From assembly GCF_040358985.1 (NCBI RefSeq), contig NZ_CP132932.1, positions 2,108,001-2,172,000 of the forward strand: 64,000 nucleotides of DNA. Reading direction: 5' to 3'. Both the position numbers and the translations under genes were made by a program. Numbering within the stretch: position 1 is the stretch's first letter; each line of letters starts with the position of its first letter. The notes below the pieces were generated by a model that was not told where the DNA came from, did not search any database, and worked only from the letters and a program-made list of their open reading frames with translations. This DNA is from Tunturibacter empetritectus. Its GTDB lineage: Bacteria; Acidobacteriota; Terriglobia; Terriglobales; Acidobacteriaceae. This document shows positions 7,510-16,371 of this stretch, one piece after another.

Positions 7510-9372
7510 ATGTTTGGAAGCAATCGGATCGGCAGAGCACTGGGAACAGCAGCAGGGATAGCGGTTCTACTTCTCTTCGCAATCGGCAGCCACGCGCAGG
7601 CCACCGGCTCAAACCCGCCAAAGATGCAGCTCCCCGCAGACCAGCGAGCCTTCGACGCCGCCCGCGCCACCGTCGATCCCGCAGAGCGTCTCGCCGCCAT
7701 GCAGCTCTTCCTCAAGAACTACCCCAAGAGCACCAGAGTCAGTCGCGCCCAGGGCGACATCTTCGACACCCTCGTCAAATACTTCCCGCAACGCACTGCC
7801 GAGATCGACAGCCAGGCAAAGATCGAGATCAAAGACGCCGGCAAAGGCTTCGTCAGGCTCTTCTACGAGACTGATGTCGCCGACACGCTCGCCGAAGCAA
7901 ACGACACTGGCGTCGATCTTCCTCGCGCCGAAAAGCTCGCCAAAGATGCCTCCAGGAAATTCAACGAAGCCGACTGCGACAAAGACGTCCTCGATAACGC
8001 AAAGAAATACAAGTACCCTGCCCCCTCCGCTGCAGCAAGGCACTCCAGGTTCACCAAAGGACGAGCCAACGCCCTCGCCGCCCTCGCCAAAGTCGATATG
8101 GACGAGCACAAGCCTGAGCCCGCTGCAGCTCTGCTCGATCAGGCCTACGCCCTCGATCCCACCGTAGCCGAGGTCAACCTCCTGCGCGGCGAACAGGCGC
8201 TCGACCAACACAAAGACGCTGAAGCCCTCGAAGACCTCGAGCGTGCCCAGCTCACCGGCGAACTCAAATCCCCCTGGCGCGAAAAGATGATAGAGCTCTA
8301 CCGCAACTCCCATGGAGGCAGCGATCAAAGCTTCCTCGCCGACATGGACGCCCAGTACGCGCGCATCTTTCCCGATCCCTTCACCCCGCAACCGGCGAAG
8401 CCAACCGACGGCAGCCGCACCGCACTGCTCGAGCTCTTCACGGGCTCCGCCTGCGACCCCTGCGTCAGCGCCGACCTCGCCGTCGACGCCCTCCTCAAGA
8501 CCTACTCCCGCAAACAGCTCGTCGTCCTCGCCTTCGATCAGCACATCCCCGACCCCGATCCGCTTGCCAACCCCGACTCCATCGCCCGCGCCAAGTCCTA
8601 CCGCGTCGCCTTCACGCCCACCTCCAAACTCAACGGCAAACCGCTATGGGAAGGCGGAGGCCCGCGCGCCAACGCTGAAACCTCCTACAACGAAGCCATC
8701 AAGAAGATCGACGCCGACACCACCAAACCCAGCGGAGTAAATCTACAACTCACCGCAACCCGCGCTCCGGACGGCATGATCCATGCAAGCGCCACCGTCT
8801 CCATCGACAACCCACAGCTCCTGCAGCAAAGCCTTGCCCCTGATCCACCGGCGAAAGAGGCCGACGCCAAGACCCCCGCGGCTATCCCCGTAGCTACAGC
8901 CACACCGCCCGCCCCCGCAGCCCAGCCCGCTCCAATCGAACCGCACCTCGTCGTCAACTTCGCCCTCGTAGAAGACGACGTCCGCTACAGCGGCGAAAAT
9001 GGAATCCGCTTCCACCGCATGGTCGTCCGCTCTCTCGCGCAGCCGGCAGGCACCGGGTCCCTCGTCAAACCCGGAAAGGCGCTCGAAGCAACCTTCGATC
9101 CCGCAGCCATCAGCGCCACCCTCAAAACCTACCTCGACACCTACGAGCAAAAGAACGACCGCTTCGGCAAGGTCGTGTTCCTCGCAAAAGACACCACTCT
9201 CGAACCCACCCACCTCGCCATCACCGCCTGGGTCGAAGACACCACCACCCACCGCGTCCTCCAGGCAGCCTTCGTCCCGCTAGCCTCTACCGGCAGCCAG
9301 ATCCATCAGTCGCAATCGGAGCCACCAGCCCAACAGTCCGAGGCCGCAGTAAAAACCGGAGCCGCAAAATGA
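7510..9372 (+). CDS. Secreted TPR protein with thioredoxin-like CxxC domain
   Basis: 620 aa. A signal peptide is at 1-30 (ALGTAAGIAVLLLFAIGSHA). Residues 45-270 are helical and TPR-like, with KVDMDEHKPEPAAALLDQAY and NLLRGEQALDQHKDAEALED as the clearest units. A thioredoxin-like segment follows with LLELFTGSACDPCVSADLAV, the redox motif CDPC being at 315-318. A Pro/Ala-rich linker (445-475) leads to a beta-rich C-terminal domain. Probably periplasmic. It overlaps the next gene, a DsbD-alpha-like protein, by four bases, so both may serve thiol-disulfide exchange in the envelope. I know no named family for the whole protein. Confidence 0.85.
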   Translation: MFGSNRIGRALGTAAGIAVLLLFAIGSHAQATGSNPPKMQLPADQRAFDAARATVDPAERLAAMQLFLKNYPKSTRVSRAQGDIFDTLVKYFPQRTAEIDSQAKIEIKDAGKGFVRLFYETDVADTLAEANDTGVDLPRAEKLAKDASRKFNEADCDKDVLDNAKKYKYPAPSAAARHSRFTKGRANALAALAKVDMDEHKPEPAAALLDQAYALDPTVAEVNLLRGEQALDQHKDAEALEDLERAQLTGELKSPWREKMIELYRNSHGGSDQSFLADMDAQYARIFPDPFTPQPAKPTDGSRTALLELFTGSACDPCVSADLAVDALLKTYSRKQLVVLAFDQHIPDPDPLANPDSIARAKSYRVAFTPTSKLNGKPLWEGGGPRANAETSYNEAIKKIDADTTKPSGVNLQLTATRAPDGMIHASATVSIDNPQLLQQSLAPDPPAKEADAKTPAAIPVATATPPAPAAQPAPIEPHLVVNFALVEDDVRYSGENGIRFHRMVVRSLAQPAGTGSLVKPGKALEATFDPAAISATLKTYLDTYEQKNDRFGKVVFLAKDTTLEPTHLAITAWVEDTTTHRVLQAAFVPLASTGSQIHQSQSEPPAQQSEAAVKTGAAK

Positions 9373-9476
9373 AACCAGACTCCGCGATGAAATCAAGCTC
9401 CACCATGAAGCCAAGCCCCACAATGAAATCAGGCTCCACCATGAAATCAAGCCCCACAATGAAGACGGGCCCCACA
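9369..9476 (+). repeat. Six-fold 18-bp tandem repeat inside a 5' coding end
   Basis: Six 18-bp units of the form ATGAAatcaagctccaCc follow each other in frame and encode MKPDSA, MKSSST, MKPSPT, MKSGST, MKSSPT and MKTGPT. Each unit begins with an ATG. Slippage in units of 18 bp would keep the frame and change the number of possible starts. Confidence 0.9.
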
Positions 9477-9947
9477 CGCCTCATCCTCGCCGCAGCCTAC
9501 GCCGTCCTAAGTCTCACACCCGCCCACGCAGCGAAGCCGCCCGTCCAATGGCAGATCAAAAATCCGCCCACCAAACCCCTCAAGCAGGGAGCGAAGGTCA
9601 ATCTCGCCCTCACCGGCCAGATCGACTCAGGCTGGCACCTCTACGCCCTTGAAGAGCCCACCGGAGGCCCCGTCGCCACCGTCATCGGACTCACCGAAGG
9701 CGACCCCGCCGACCTCCTCCGCGTAGAAGAGGCCAAGCCAAAGATCCTCCTCGATCCCCTCTTCAACCTGCAAACCGGCTTCTTTGAAACCACCGCCGAC
9801 TTCACCCTGCACCTGACGCTGGCAAAAGACGCACCCCTCGGCCCCTCCGCGCTCCACGTCCTCATCCGCTATCAATCCTGCAACGACCGGGTCTGTCTCC
9901 CACCCCACACCGACACCGTAGAAGTCCCCATCACCATCACGCAATAG
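9369..9947 (+). CDS. Secreted stand-alone DsbD N-terminal (alpha) domain protein
   Basis: 192 aa. After an odd repeated N terminus (six hexapeptides MKxxxT) comes a signal peptide (LILAAAYAVLSLTPAHAA), then a domain with the DsbD-alpha hallmark: SGWHLYALEEP near 80 and the C-terminal IRYQSCNDRVCLPPHT, whose two Cys match the redox pair of DsbD-alpha. The membrane and C-terminal thioredoxin parts of full DsbD are absent. It overlaps the preceding CxxC protein by ATGA, so they are translationally coupled. Any of several in-frame ATG codons could start it; the last, before KTGPTRLIL, gives the most normal signal peptide. Confidence 0.85.
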   Translation: MKPDSAMKSSSTMKPSPTMKSGSTMKSSPTMKTGPTRLILAAAYAVLSLTPAHAAKPPVQWQIKNPPTKPLKQGAKVNLALTGQIDSGWHLYALEEPTGGPVATVIGLTEGDPADLLRVEEAKPKILLDPLFNLQTGFFETTADFTLHLTLAKDAPLGPSALHVLIRYQSCNDRVCLPPHTDTVEVPITITQ

Positions 9948-9986
9948 GATCAAATGTCCCGCCACATCCCATCATTCTTCATGCGT

Positions 9987-10190
9987 TCATGAAAAAACTA
10001 CAACGCCAAGTAACACGGCGCCGGTGATAAGGAGCGCGACGCCAGCAATGCGAACGGGCATGCTGAAGTTGTCTCCCCTGCCTGTTTTTAGCGCAGCCTG
10101 TCGCGAAAACCCAAGATAAGCAGCCATCACACCTATCACTCCCGCCAGAATCGGGAGATAGTCGTGTCTGCTTACGGCGGTCCAACTCAT
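9987..10190 (-). CDS. Small two-helix membrane protein
   Basis: 67 aa with hydrophobic segments at about 12-28 and 45-66 and a short basic loop between. No family recognised. It follows lipA by 11 bp on the same strand and is probably co-transcribed. GAGGAG upstream of the ATG is a good ribosome site. Confidence 0.7.
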   Translation of the reverse strand: MSWTAVSRHDYLPILAGVIGVMAAYLGFSRQAALKTGRGDNFSMPVRIAGVALLITGAVLLGVVVFS

Positions 10191-10201
10191 AGCAACTCCT
10201 C

Positions 10202-11167
10202 CTAAGCCAGCCCAGTACTCTCCGCCTGCTCCTGCGCATGATAGCTGCTACGCACCAGCGGTCCGCTCTCCACATGCTTGAAGCCCATCCCCACTGCCTC
10301 ATGCTTCAAAAACGCGAACTCCTCCGGCGTATAGTACCGAGCCATCGGCAGATGATCCCGGCTAGGCCGCAGATACTGCCCAATCGTCAGAATATCCACC
10401 TTCCGATCCGCCAGGTCACGAAACACCCCCAGCAGCTCGTGCATCTCCTCGCCCATCCCCACAATAATGCCTGTTTTGGTTACAAATGGCCGAGTTACAA
10501 TCTCGCCCCCATCGCGATCGCCGAACATCTCCGCAGCAAGCTCCTTCGCACGCTCCAAAAACCGCAGCGACTTCTCATACCGCCCACCCGACTTCGCCAC
10601 CCGATACAACCGTGGCACCGTCTCGATATTGTGGTTCAGAATCTCCGGCCGCGCCGCCACCACCAGCCGCAGAGCCTCTTCGTTCCCCTGAAAGTCCGGC
10701 GTCAGCACCTCCACCCTGCACCCCGGAGCCTGCATCCGAATCTCTTCAATCACACTCACAAACGCCCGCGCCGCGCCAACATTATCGTCATCGCGATTCA
10801 CGCTCGTAATCACCGCATGCGCCAGCCCAAGCTGCGCCACCGCATACGCCACCCGTCGCGGCTCATCGAAATCAATCGGCTCCGGCTTACCTTTAGGCAC
10901 CGCGCAAAACCCGCATCGCCGCGTGCAAAGGTTCCCCAGCATCATGAACGTCGCCGACTTCTGATTCCAGCACTCGCCAATATTCGGACACTGCGCGCTC
11001 TCGCACACCGTATGCAGGTTCAGCTCGCGCGCCATCTTCTTCAGATTATGAAAGGTCTCCCCCATCGGAGCCTTCGCCTTCAACCACGCCGGTTTCGGCG
11101 CAGGCTTACGCGGCGTCAAATCAATCTGCACCAGCTCTGGAGTCAACGGGGCCACGGGCGGAGTCAT
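10202..11167 (-). CDS. lipA: Lipoyl synthase
   Basis: 321 aa, usual length. Radical SAM enzyme that inserts two sulfurs into protein-bound octanoyl groups to make lipoate. Both iron-sulfur sites are visible: the auxiliary cluster CESAQCPNIGECW (Cys55, 60, 66) and the radical SAM motif CTRRCGFCAVPKG (Cys81, 85, 88). The C-terminal region ends RSSYHAQEQ with the conserved RSSY. Cytoplasmic; needed for pyruvate and 2-oxoglutarate dehydrogenases. No lipB lies next to it in this window. Confidence 0.98.
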   Translation of the reverse strand: MTPPVAPLTPELVQIDLTPRKPAPKPAWLKAKAPMGETFHNLKKMARELNLHTVCESAQCPNIGECWNQKSATFMMLGNLCTRRCGFCAVPKGKPEPIDFDEPRRVAYAVAQLGLAHAVITSVNRDDDNVGAARAFVSVIEEIRMQAPGCRVEVLTPDFQGNEEALRLVVAARPEILNHNIETVPRLYRVAKSGGRYEKSLRFLERAKELAAEMFGDRDGGEIVTRPFVTKTGIIVGMGEEMHELLGVFRDLADRKVDILTIGQYLRPSRDHLPMARYYTPEEFAFLKHEAVGMGFKHVESGPLVRSSYHAQEQAESTGLA

Positions 11168-11253
11168 GCCTCAATTGTAACCAACCCGCCAAAACCCCGG
11201 TCCGAATCCCCAGGCGCGCCAAGCCCCGCGCCTCTATCAGACTCTTCACGCAG

Positions 11254-12003
11254 TCAGTCCTTCAGACCCAGCGTCACCCTGGCACTGTCGACCACCTTCG
11301 CCCATTTCGGATCGAGCGAGACGCTGGTCGCATACTCGTCGTGCCAGTTCCACCACTTGTACGGCGCCGTCTGCGGATAACCCTCCGGAGAATCCTCCCA
11401 CTCCTCCTGCCGTCCCAGCGCAGTCATATCCAGATAGCTCCACACGCTGCCCATCGCCTCATCCCCGCGGCTGTTGATGAAGTACGTGCGAAACACCTTG
11501 TCGCCATCGCGGATAAAAGCGTTATGGCCATGCCACTGGTCCACGCCAAAGTCCACATCGAAGCCATCGGTGATGGTGTACCACGGCATCGTCCAGCCCA
11601 TCCGCTTCTTTAGTCGTTCAATCTCCGTCTGCGGCGCGCGCGAGGCATAGGCAAGAGTCGTGTCGCGAGCATGCAGATGCGACAGATGCGACACCTGGTC
11701 CGCACCCAGCGAGCAGCCCCGGCACGCATGGTCGGGCCAGCCAAACACGCCCGGCTCAAAGAAAGCCCGATAGACGATCAGCTGCCGCCGCCCCTCGAAC
11801 AGATCCAGCAGGCTCGCCTTACCCCTCGGCCCCTCGAACTTGTACTGCTTCTCCACCGCCTGCCACGGCATCCGCCGGCGCTCAGCCGCCAACGCGTCGC
11901 GCTCCCGCGTCAGCTGCTTCTCCCGCGCCATCAGTCCCTCACGAGCCGCAAGCCAATCCTCCTGCGACACCACCTTCGCCTTCTCCATCGTCTTCGTTGC
12001 CAT
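11254..12003 (-). CDS. DUF899 thioredoxin-like family protein
   Basis: 249 aa. Residues 10-50 are a charged helix (WLAAREGLMAREKQLTRERD). The conserved block YRAFFEPGVFGWPDHACRGC followed by SLGADQVSHLSHLHARDTT, and WTMPWYTITDGFDVDFGV further on, place it in DUF899, a thioredoxin-fold family without the usual CxxC site. Function is unknown. AGGAGAG precedes the ATG. It lies downstream of the ArsR/SRPBCC/DinB genes on the same strand, a grouping in which DUF899 proteins are frequent. Confidence 0.9.
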   Translation of the reverse strand: MATKTMEKAKVVSQEDWLAAREGLMAREKQLTRERDALAAERRRMPWQAVEKQYKFEGPRGKASLLDLFEGRRQLIVYRAFFEPGVFGWPDHACRGCSLGADQVSHLSHLHARDTTLAYASRAPQTEIERLKKRMGWTMPWYTITDGFDVDFGVDQWHGHNAFIRDGDKVFRTYFINSRGDEAMGSVWSYLDMTALGRQEEWEDSPEGYPQTAPYKWWNWHDEYATSVSLDPKWAKVVDSARVTLGLKD

Positions 12004-12018
12004 CTTCTCTCTCCTTAT

Positions 12019-12180
12019 TCATTCAGTTGAGTGATCCGACCTCGGAGCGATCTCTCCTGCTCCACTCTCTTCCTGCGCCACCTTCACGCCGAGCTTTCTG
12101 ATCGCAAGTGCAGCCAGTCCACCCGACGAGGTGACGCTGCCGGCGATCAGCGCTGCAGTTGCCAGGCACACTGGACACAT
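12019..12180 (-). CDS. 53-aa CPxC membrane microprotein
   Basis: A 53-codon gene reads from ATG at 12178-12180 to TGA at 12019-12021, with AGGAGG eight bases before the start. It encodes MCPVCLATAALIAGSVTSSG followed by GLAALAIRKLGVKVAQ and an acidic tail. The CPVC at residues 2-5 and one hydrophobic segment (6-27) resemble short bacterial proteins of unknown role that begin MCPVC. It lies between the DUF899 and DinB genes on the same strand. Confidence 0.8.
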   Translation of the reverse strand: MCPVCLATAALIAGSVTSSGGLAALAIRKLGVKVAQEESGAGEIAPRSDHSTE

Positions 12181-12220
12181 AGCCTTCTCCTCCTTGCACT
12201 ACGGCCATTCTCAACCGCGA

Positions 12221-12736
12221 TTAAGCCGGCTGAGGCTCCGGCTGGAGTGCGGAGCGCTCATCCGCGCTAGGTCCCCAGCTCGACGGCACCGCAACGTCGA
12301 GCAGCCGCAGATAAACGCAGAACTGCCCCCGGTGTTGGTACCAGTGGTTGAGCATGATATTGCGCAGGAAGACGACGCGCGGCATGGCTGCAAGCTCCTT
12401 GTCGCCGTCCACGATGCGCCAGGTTGCGTTCATCGCGGCGTCATCGAATCCCGGTAGCACTTCGCGCACGGTGGCCACGCTCTGGTCAAAGGCCTCGAGG
12501 ACCTCCTGCACGCTTGCGGGTTGGGGAAACTGGAACCCCGGCGGAGAGATCTGGCTCTGCTGCGCTCCGCGAACCACGCCTCCAGGCACGAAGGCGAGAT
12601 GATAAGCCAGTTGCCCAGCGGTCAGGGATCTTGGGTGAGGCTTCCACGTGAGCGAGTCGGCGGGAAGCCGCTCCAGAAACCTCCGTGTCACCGGAGCCTG
12701 GGATTCAAACTCTGCAAGTAGGGATTGCGAAATCAT
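12221..12736 (-). CDS. DinB family protein
   Basis: 171 aa. Four-helix-bundle DinB-like protein with the metal ligand pattern LTAGQLAYHLAFVPG (His about 48) and NHWYQHRGQFCVYLR (His about 130 and 134). Many such proteins act as thiol-dependent S-transferases, but the substrate is unknown here. GAAAGGAGAATCGC before the ATG is a good ribosome site. It belongs to the same-strand ArsR, SRPBCC, DinB group. Confidence 0.9.
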   Translation of the reverse strand: MISQSLLAEFESQAPVTRRFLERLPADSLTWKPHPRSLTAGQLAYHLAFVPGGVVRGAQQSQISPPGFQFPQPASVQEVLEAFDQSVATVREVLPGFDDAAMNATWRIVDGDKELAAMPRVVFLRNIMLNHWYQHRGQFCVYLRLLDVAVPSSWGPSADERSALQPEPQPA

Positions 12737-12832
12737 GCGATTCTCCTTTCGGGTTGCTATCCTTCAAGGCGATCAGAAGTTCAACCGGTGCACTACGGAG
12801 AGCGGTGCAAGTCCTGCCTCGGCTTTGAGCCG

Positions 12833-13294
12833 CTACTTGCGCAAGGCCTCTGCATACGCGCGAACCCGTTCGTGCATCGACGCCCAACCCTCGTTCACCC
12901 CCGCCTTTTGTTCTTCGGGAACGAAGCCCAGCGCACTGTGCCGGAACGTGATCAAGGTTCCTCCCTCGACCTCACTCAGCCGATACTGCACGTTCGACAC
13001 AAGTGGGGTAGAGGCGAACAAAGGTCCGGCAAACTCCAGCAGCGTAGGTCGCTTGATCGCCTGCACATTAGCCCAGAAGTGCCCATTGCCCTCGCCCAGG
13101 TCGCGGTACCACCTGCCCCCGGGCCACGCTTCAATCTTCATGTTCAGAGACCTGCCGTCAGGCATCTGGTTGCTCGGCCCCAACTGCTCCAGCAGCGCCG
13201 CAAAGGTAACATCCATCGGCGCCTTCACGTGGATCTCCTGCTTGATCGTGAAAGTCAAATCTTCGAGTGTCTTGTCAGTTGAAATCATCATCAT
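12833..13294 (-). CDS. SRPBCC (AHSA1-like) domain protein
   Basis: 153 aa. The START-like fold of the AHSA1/YndB type is indicated by IKQEIHVKAPMDVTFAALLE, MKIEAWPGGRWYRDLGEGNG and LEFAGPLFASTPLVSNVQYR, then LSEVEGGTLITFRHSALG. Such proteins usually bind small hydrophobic ligands. Three ATG codons in a row open the gene; the third has the best spacing to AAGGAGAG. The upstream ArsR gene overlaps its start by 20 bp, so translation is coupled. Confidence 0.92.
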   Translation of the reverse strand: MMMISTDKTLEDLTFTIKQEIHVKAPMDVTFAALLEQLGPSNQMPDGRSLNMKIEAWPGGRWYRDLGEGNGHFWANVQAIKRPTLLEFAGPLFASTPLVSNVQYRLSEVEGGTLITFRHSALGFVPEEQKAGVNEGWASMHERVRAYAEALRK

Positions 13295-13676
13295 CTCTCC
13301 TTGGGTTTGAATCTCGGGGTGCGTCTGCCGTCTTCAAATCTGCCGAGCCCTGGCGGACCGTCGCCTCCGCCAGCTCCTTCACGCGAAGCAGCTGATGCTG
13401 CCAATACCGCTCAAACGTCGCAGCCCACTCGTGCAGCGGCCGTATCGCCTCAGCATTGGTCCGATACAGCTTCTGCCGCCCCTGGCACCGCATCCGAACC
13501 AGCCCCACATCGTGCAGCACCCGCAGATGCTTGGAGACCGAAGGCTGCGGGAGGCCAAGAGCCACCACAATCTCTCCAACCGGCCGCTCCGCTCCAGCAA
13601 GATAAATCAAAATCTCCCGCCGGCGAGGCTCAGCAACCGCGTTGAAACTGTCCGAAGTTGTGGTCGCTCGTGCCAT
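13275..13676 (-). CDS. ArsR family transcriptional regulator
   Basis: 133 aa from the ATG at 13676; a TTG two codons earlier is less likely. The winged helix shows in AVAEPRRREILIYLAGAERP, VGEIVVALGLPQPSVSKHLR and VLHDVGLVRMRCQGRQKLYR. No metal-binding Cys cluster of the ELCVCDL type is present, so it is not a classic arsenic sensor. It is the first gene of the SRPBCC/DinB/DUF899 group. A palindrome at 13691-13706, next to the start codon, is the likely operator. Confidence 0.93.
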   Translation of the reverse strand: MARATTTSDSFNAVAEPRRREILIYLAGAERPVGEIVVALGLPQPSVSKHLRVLHDVGLVRMRCQGRQKLYRTNAEAIRPLHEWAATFERYWQHQLLRVKELAEATVRQGSADLKTADAPRDSNPRRDDDDFN

Positions 13677-13690
13677 GGCCAAAACATTAC

Positions 13691-13706
13691 ATTCCCATAT
13701 GAGAAT
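13691..13706. promoter_or_regulatory. Candidate ArsR-family operator
   Basis: ATTCCCATATGAGAAT is an imperfect 16-bp palindrome, with 14 of 16 bases matching its reverse complement, centred on CATATG. It lies 15 bp upstream of the arsR-like start codon. ATATG-type palindromes are usual for ArsR/SmtB proteins. Confidence 0.55.
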
Positions 13707-13920
13707 ATGTCAAGCCCGACTCTATCATTCCCGGCAAGAGACAGAACCCTGTCCGGGCCAACTTCGGGGAAGCCGTTTGTGAGGACTTACGGTTTAGGAA
13801 GCACATGAGCCGTATGCTTAAGGAAATAAAGAAGCACCGGAACGTGAGTTTCTGCTTTTTCGCATCCGCCGAATAGTCAACCACCGGCCGCTAGTAAAAC
13901 CAACATCAGGAACCCTCGTC

Positions 13921-16371
13921 TTGAACATCCACGGCATCCATGTGACATTTCGAGGCCTATTGCATACGGCCTGCCTCCTTCTGGCGGCCTATGCTGTGAC
14001 AGCACTGGCGCAGATGCCTGATAGGACCAAAACGACGCAAGCGAGGCCTGAGGCCGAACTTCGGACCACGCAGGTGGTGGGCATTGTCGTCGATGCATCG
14101 GGTGCCGTGATCAGCGGAGCCACCGTGCGTATTGTGCGTGCAGATGGTTCGGTGCAGTGCACGGAGAATGCTGATGATGCCGGAGCCTTCTCCATCGCGC
14201 TGTCAACTGAAGGAAAGTATAGGCTCTTCGTATCAAGTCCCGGGTTCTTGACTCGGGAGATTGTCTTGACCCTCCACGCTGGCGAGAATATTGATCCGCT
14301 TCGGCTCACGCTTGGTCTTCGCCCGGTAAATACAACAGTCGATGTGCAGGGCCGCGAAGACGATCTCGAAGGCATTGCTGACTCTGGCACGCAGGGTACC
14401 GTGGGCGCAAAGGAGATTCAAAATCGGCCGATCCTTCGTTCCGGTGAGCTACTGGAAACGATCCCCGGTGTCATCATCACGCAGCATGCCGGGGGCGGCA
14501 AGGCCAATCAATATTTTCTGCGCGGCTTCAACCTCGACCACGGAACAGATTTCGCCATTTTCATCGACGGTATGCCGCTGAACCTGCCCTCGCATGCACA
14601 CGGCGAGGGGTACGCGGACATGAACATCGTGATTCCAGAGCTGGTGCAGCGCGTGAACTTTGAGAAAGGCCCGTACTATGGGGACGTGGGCAACTACAGC
14701 TCCGCTGGCTCCGCCCATCTGGAGTTTTTTAGGACGTTACCGCAGAGCTTCGTGCAGATTGAAGGCGGCATGTACGGTTACGGGCGGATGGTCTTCGGGG
14801 CGTCCCATAAGCTTGGCGCCGGTAACCTGCTCTATGGCGGCGAGGCATACCACGATAACGGTCCCTGGACGCATCCCGACAACTACTACAAGTTCAACGG
14901 TCTGCTCACCTACAGCCAGGACAGTGATGGCAATGGGTTCAGTCTTACGGCACGCGGCTATCACGGGCAATGGCATTCAAGCGATCAGATTGCCGAAAAC
15001 GCAGTGCCGCTCGTCGGAATCTTCGGCACGCTGAACTCGACCGACGGGGGTCACTCCCAGCGCTACAGCCTCCAGGGGGAGTCGCACCGGCAGGGCGCGA
15101 ACTCGCAGACGAAGGTCACCGCTTATGGGTTCTACTACGATCTCGACCTCTTCTCCGACTTCACCTATTTTCTGACGGACTTGAATCGAGGCGACCAGTT
15201 CGAGCAGCAGGACAGGCGCTGGGCCGCCGGGTTGGATGCGCGCCACACGATCCAAAACGAGTGGTTCGGTCGCAGGGTAGAGAACACGTTCGGTCTGCAG
15301 GTGCGCAACGACTGGATTCACAACGGGCTGTACCAGTCGCAGGACCGCGTACGCGGCGACAAGACTGACTCTGAAACCGGCAACACGCTACCAGCGACGA
15401 CCCAGGCCGACCTCCTTACCGATACGCAGGTCGGCTTCTATGCGGAGAACCGAGTGCAATGGGCGAACAAGTTTCGCTCTGTTGTCGCTATGCGAGGAGA
15501 GGTGCAGCGTTTCAGCGTCACTAGCCTCGTTACCTCGGCCAACTCCGGTACAGCGATCAAGGCGTTGCCTAGCCCCAAGGCGAGCCTGATCTTCAGCCCG
15601 TGGGAACGCACCGAGTTCTATGCGCAAGCGGGATTCAGCTTTCACAGCAACGATGGTCGCGGCACAACGCTAAAGGTTGAACCGGTTTCAGCGGAAAATC
15701 CCTACCCAAACACGCTAGCCACGCCTATCCCTGCATTAATTCCCACTAAGGGCGGCGAAATAGGTATCCGCACAGCGGCCCTTTCACATCTGCAAAGTAC
15801 CTTGTCACTCTGGTATCTCCACAGCGCGTCGGAGCTTCAGCAATCCGGTGACACGGGCGGCACAGTCGCTTCGCAGCAGCCAAGCGAACGCTATGGTTTC
15901 GACTGGGCAAACTTCTACACGCCGATGGAGCACTGGACCTTCGACTTCGATCTTGCGAACTCTAAAGCTCTGTTCACTGAGACAGATGCGGGCGATGCCG
16001 CGCCGAACAGTTTGGGCGGTAAGCGCGTACCTGAGGCTGTGGGCGTGGTGATCGCCTCCGGTCTCACTCTGCACGATCTGAAGGGCTTCTCCTCGAGCCT
16101 GAGACTCCGCTTCTTCGGACCGCGAGACCTCACCTCCGACGGCATCTATCGCTCCAACACCACCGCGCTGCTAAACGGCGAGATTGGCTACACCTTCCTG
16201 CGAAGCTGGCGCGGCTCAGTCGAGTTCCTGAATCTGCTAAACCGCCACGATCACGACATCGACTACGCCTACGAGTCGCGCATCACTCCCAAAGTAGAGT
16301 CGGCCTTCACAGAGGTCTTCCATCCTGTGGAGCCATTCCAAGCTCGCTTCTCTCTGCGGAGGACGTTCTAA
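13921..16371 (+). CDS. TonB-dependent receptor with carboxypeptidase-regulatory-like N domain
   Basis: 816 aa from a TTG at 13921; a GTG at 13942 is an alternative. A signal peptide ends near LLLAAYAVTALAQ. A CarboxypepD_reg-like domain (40-130: VVGIVVDASGAVISGATVRI) precedes the plug (150-260: LRSGELLETIPGVIITQHAG, then FLRGFNLDHGTDFAIFIDGM). The barrel ends in the outer-membrane signature QARFSLRRTF. The plug carries LPSHAHGEGYADMN, a His-containing stretch seen in a subfamily of these receptors. Substrate is unknown. Outer membrane, driven by TonB-ExbBD, which is not encoded here. Confidence 0.93.
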   Translation: MNIHGIHVTFRGLLHTACLLLAAYAVTALAQMPDRTKTTQARPEAELRTTQVVGIVVDASGAVISGATVRIVRADGSVQCTENADDAGAFSIALSTEGKYRLFVSSPGFLTREIVLTLHAGENIDPLRLTLGLRPVNTTVDVQGREDDLEGIADSGTQGTVGAKEIQNRPILRSGELLETIPGVIITQHAGGGKANQYFLRGFNLDHGTDFAIFIDGMPLNLPSHAHGEGYADMNIVIPELVQRVNFEKGPYYGDVGNYSSAGSAHLEFFRTLPQSFVQIEGGMYGYGRMVFGASHKLGAGNLLYGGEAYHDNGPWTHPDNYYKFNGLLTYSQDSDGNGFSLTARGYHGQWHSSDQIAENAVPLVGIFGTLNSTDGGHSQRYSLQGESHRQGANSQTKVTAYGFYYDLDLFSDFTYFLTDLNRGDQFEQQDRRWAAGLDARHTIQNEWFGRRVENTFGLQVRNDWIHNGLYQSQDRVRGDKTDSETGNTLPATTQADLLTDTQVGFYAENRVQWANKFRSVVAMRGEVQRFSVTSLVTSANSGTAIKALPSPKASLIFSPWERTEFYAQAGFSFHSNDGRGTTLKVEPVSAENPYPNTLATPIPALIPTKGGEIGIRTAALSHLQSTLSLWYLHSASELQQSGDTGGTVASQQPSERYGFDWANFYTPMEHWTFDFDLANSKALFTETDAGDAAPNSLGGKRVPEAVGVVIASGLTLHDLKGFSSSLRLRFFGPRDLTSDGIYRSNTTALLNGEIGYTFLRSWRGSVEFLNLLNRHDHDIDYAYESRITPKVESAFTEVFHPVEPFQARFSLRRTF

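Noticed and set aside
13775..13835. GAGCCGTATGC, like group II intron domain V, near CTTACGG
   Set aside because: The rest of the domain V stem is missing and no reverse transcriptase is nearby; at most a chance match.
13683..13920. Possible cobalamin riboswitch before the TonB receptor
   Set aside because: No B12-box-like sequence was found; the receptor also has no cobalamin-specific signs.
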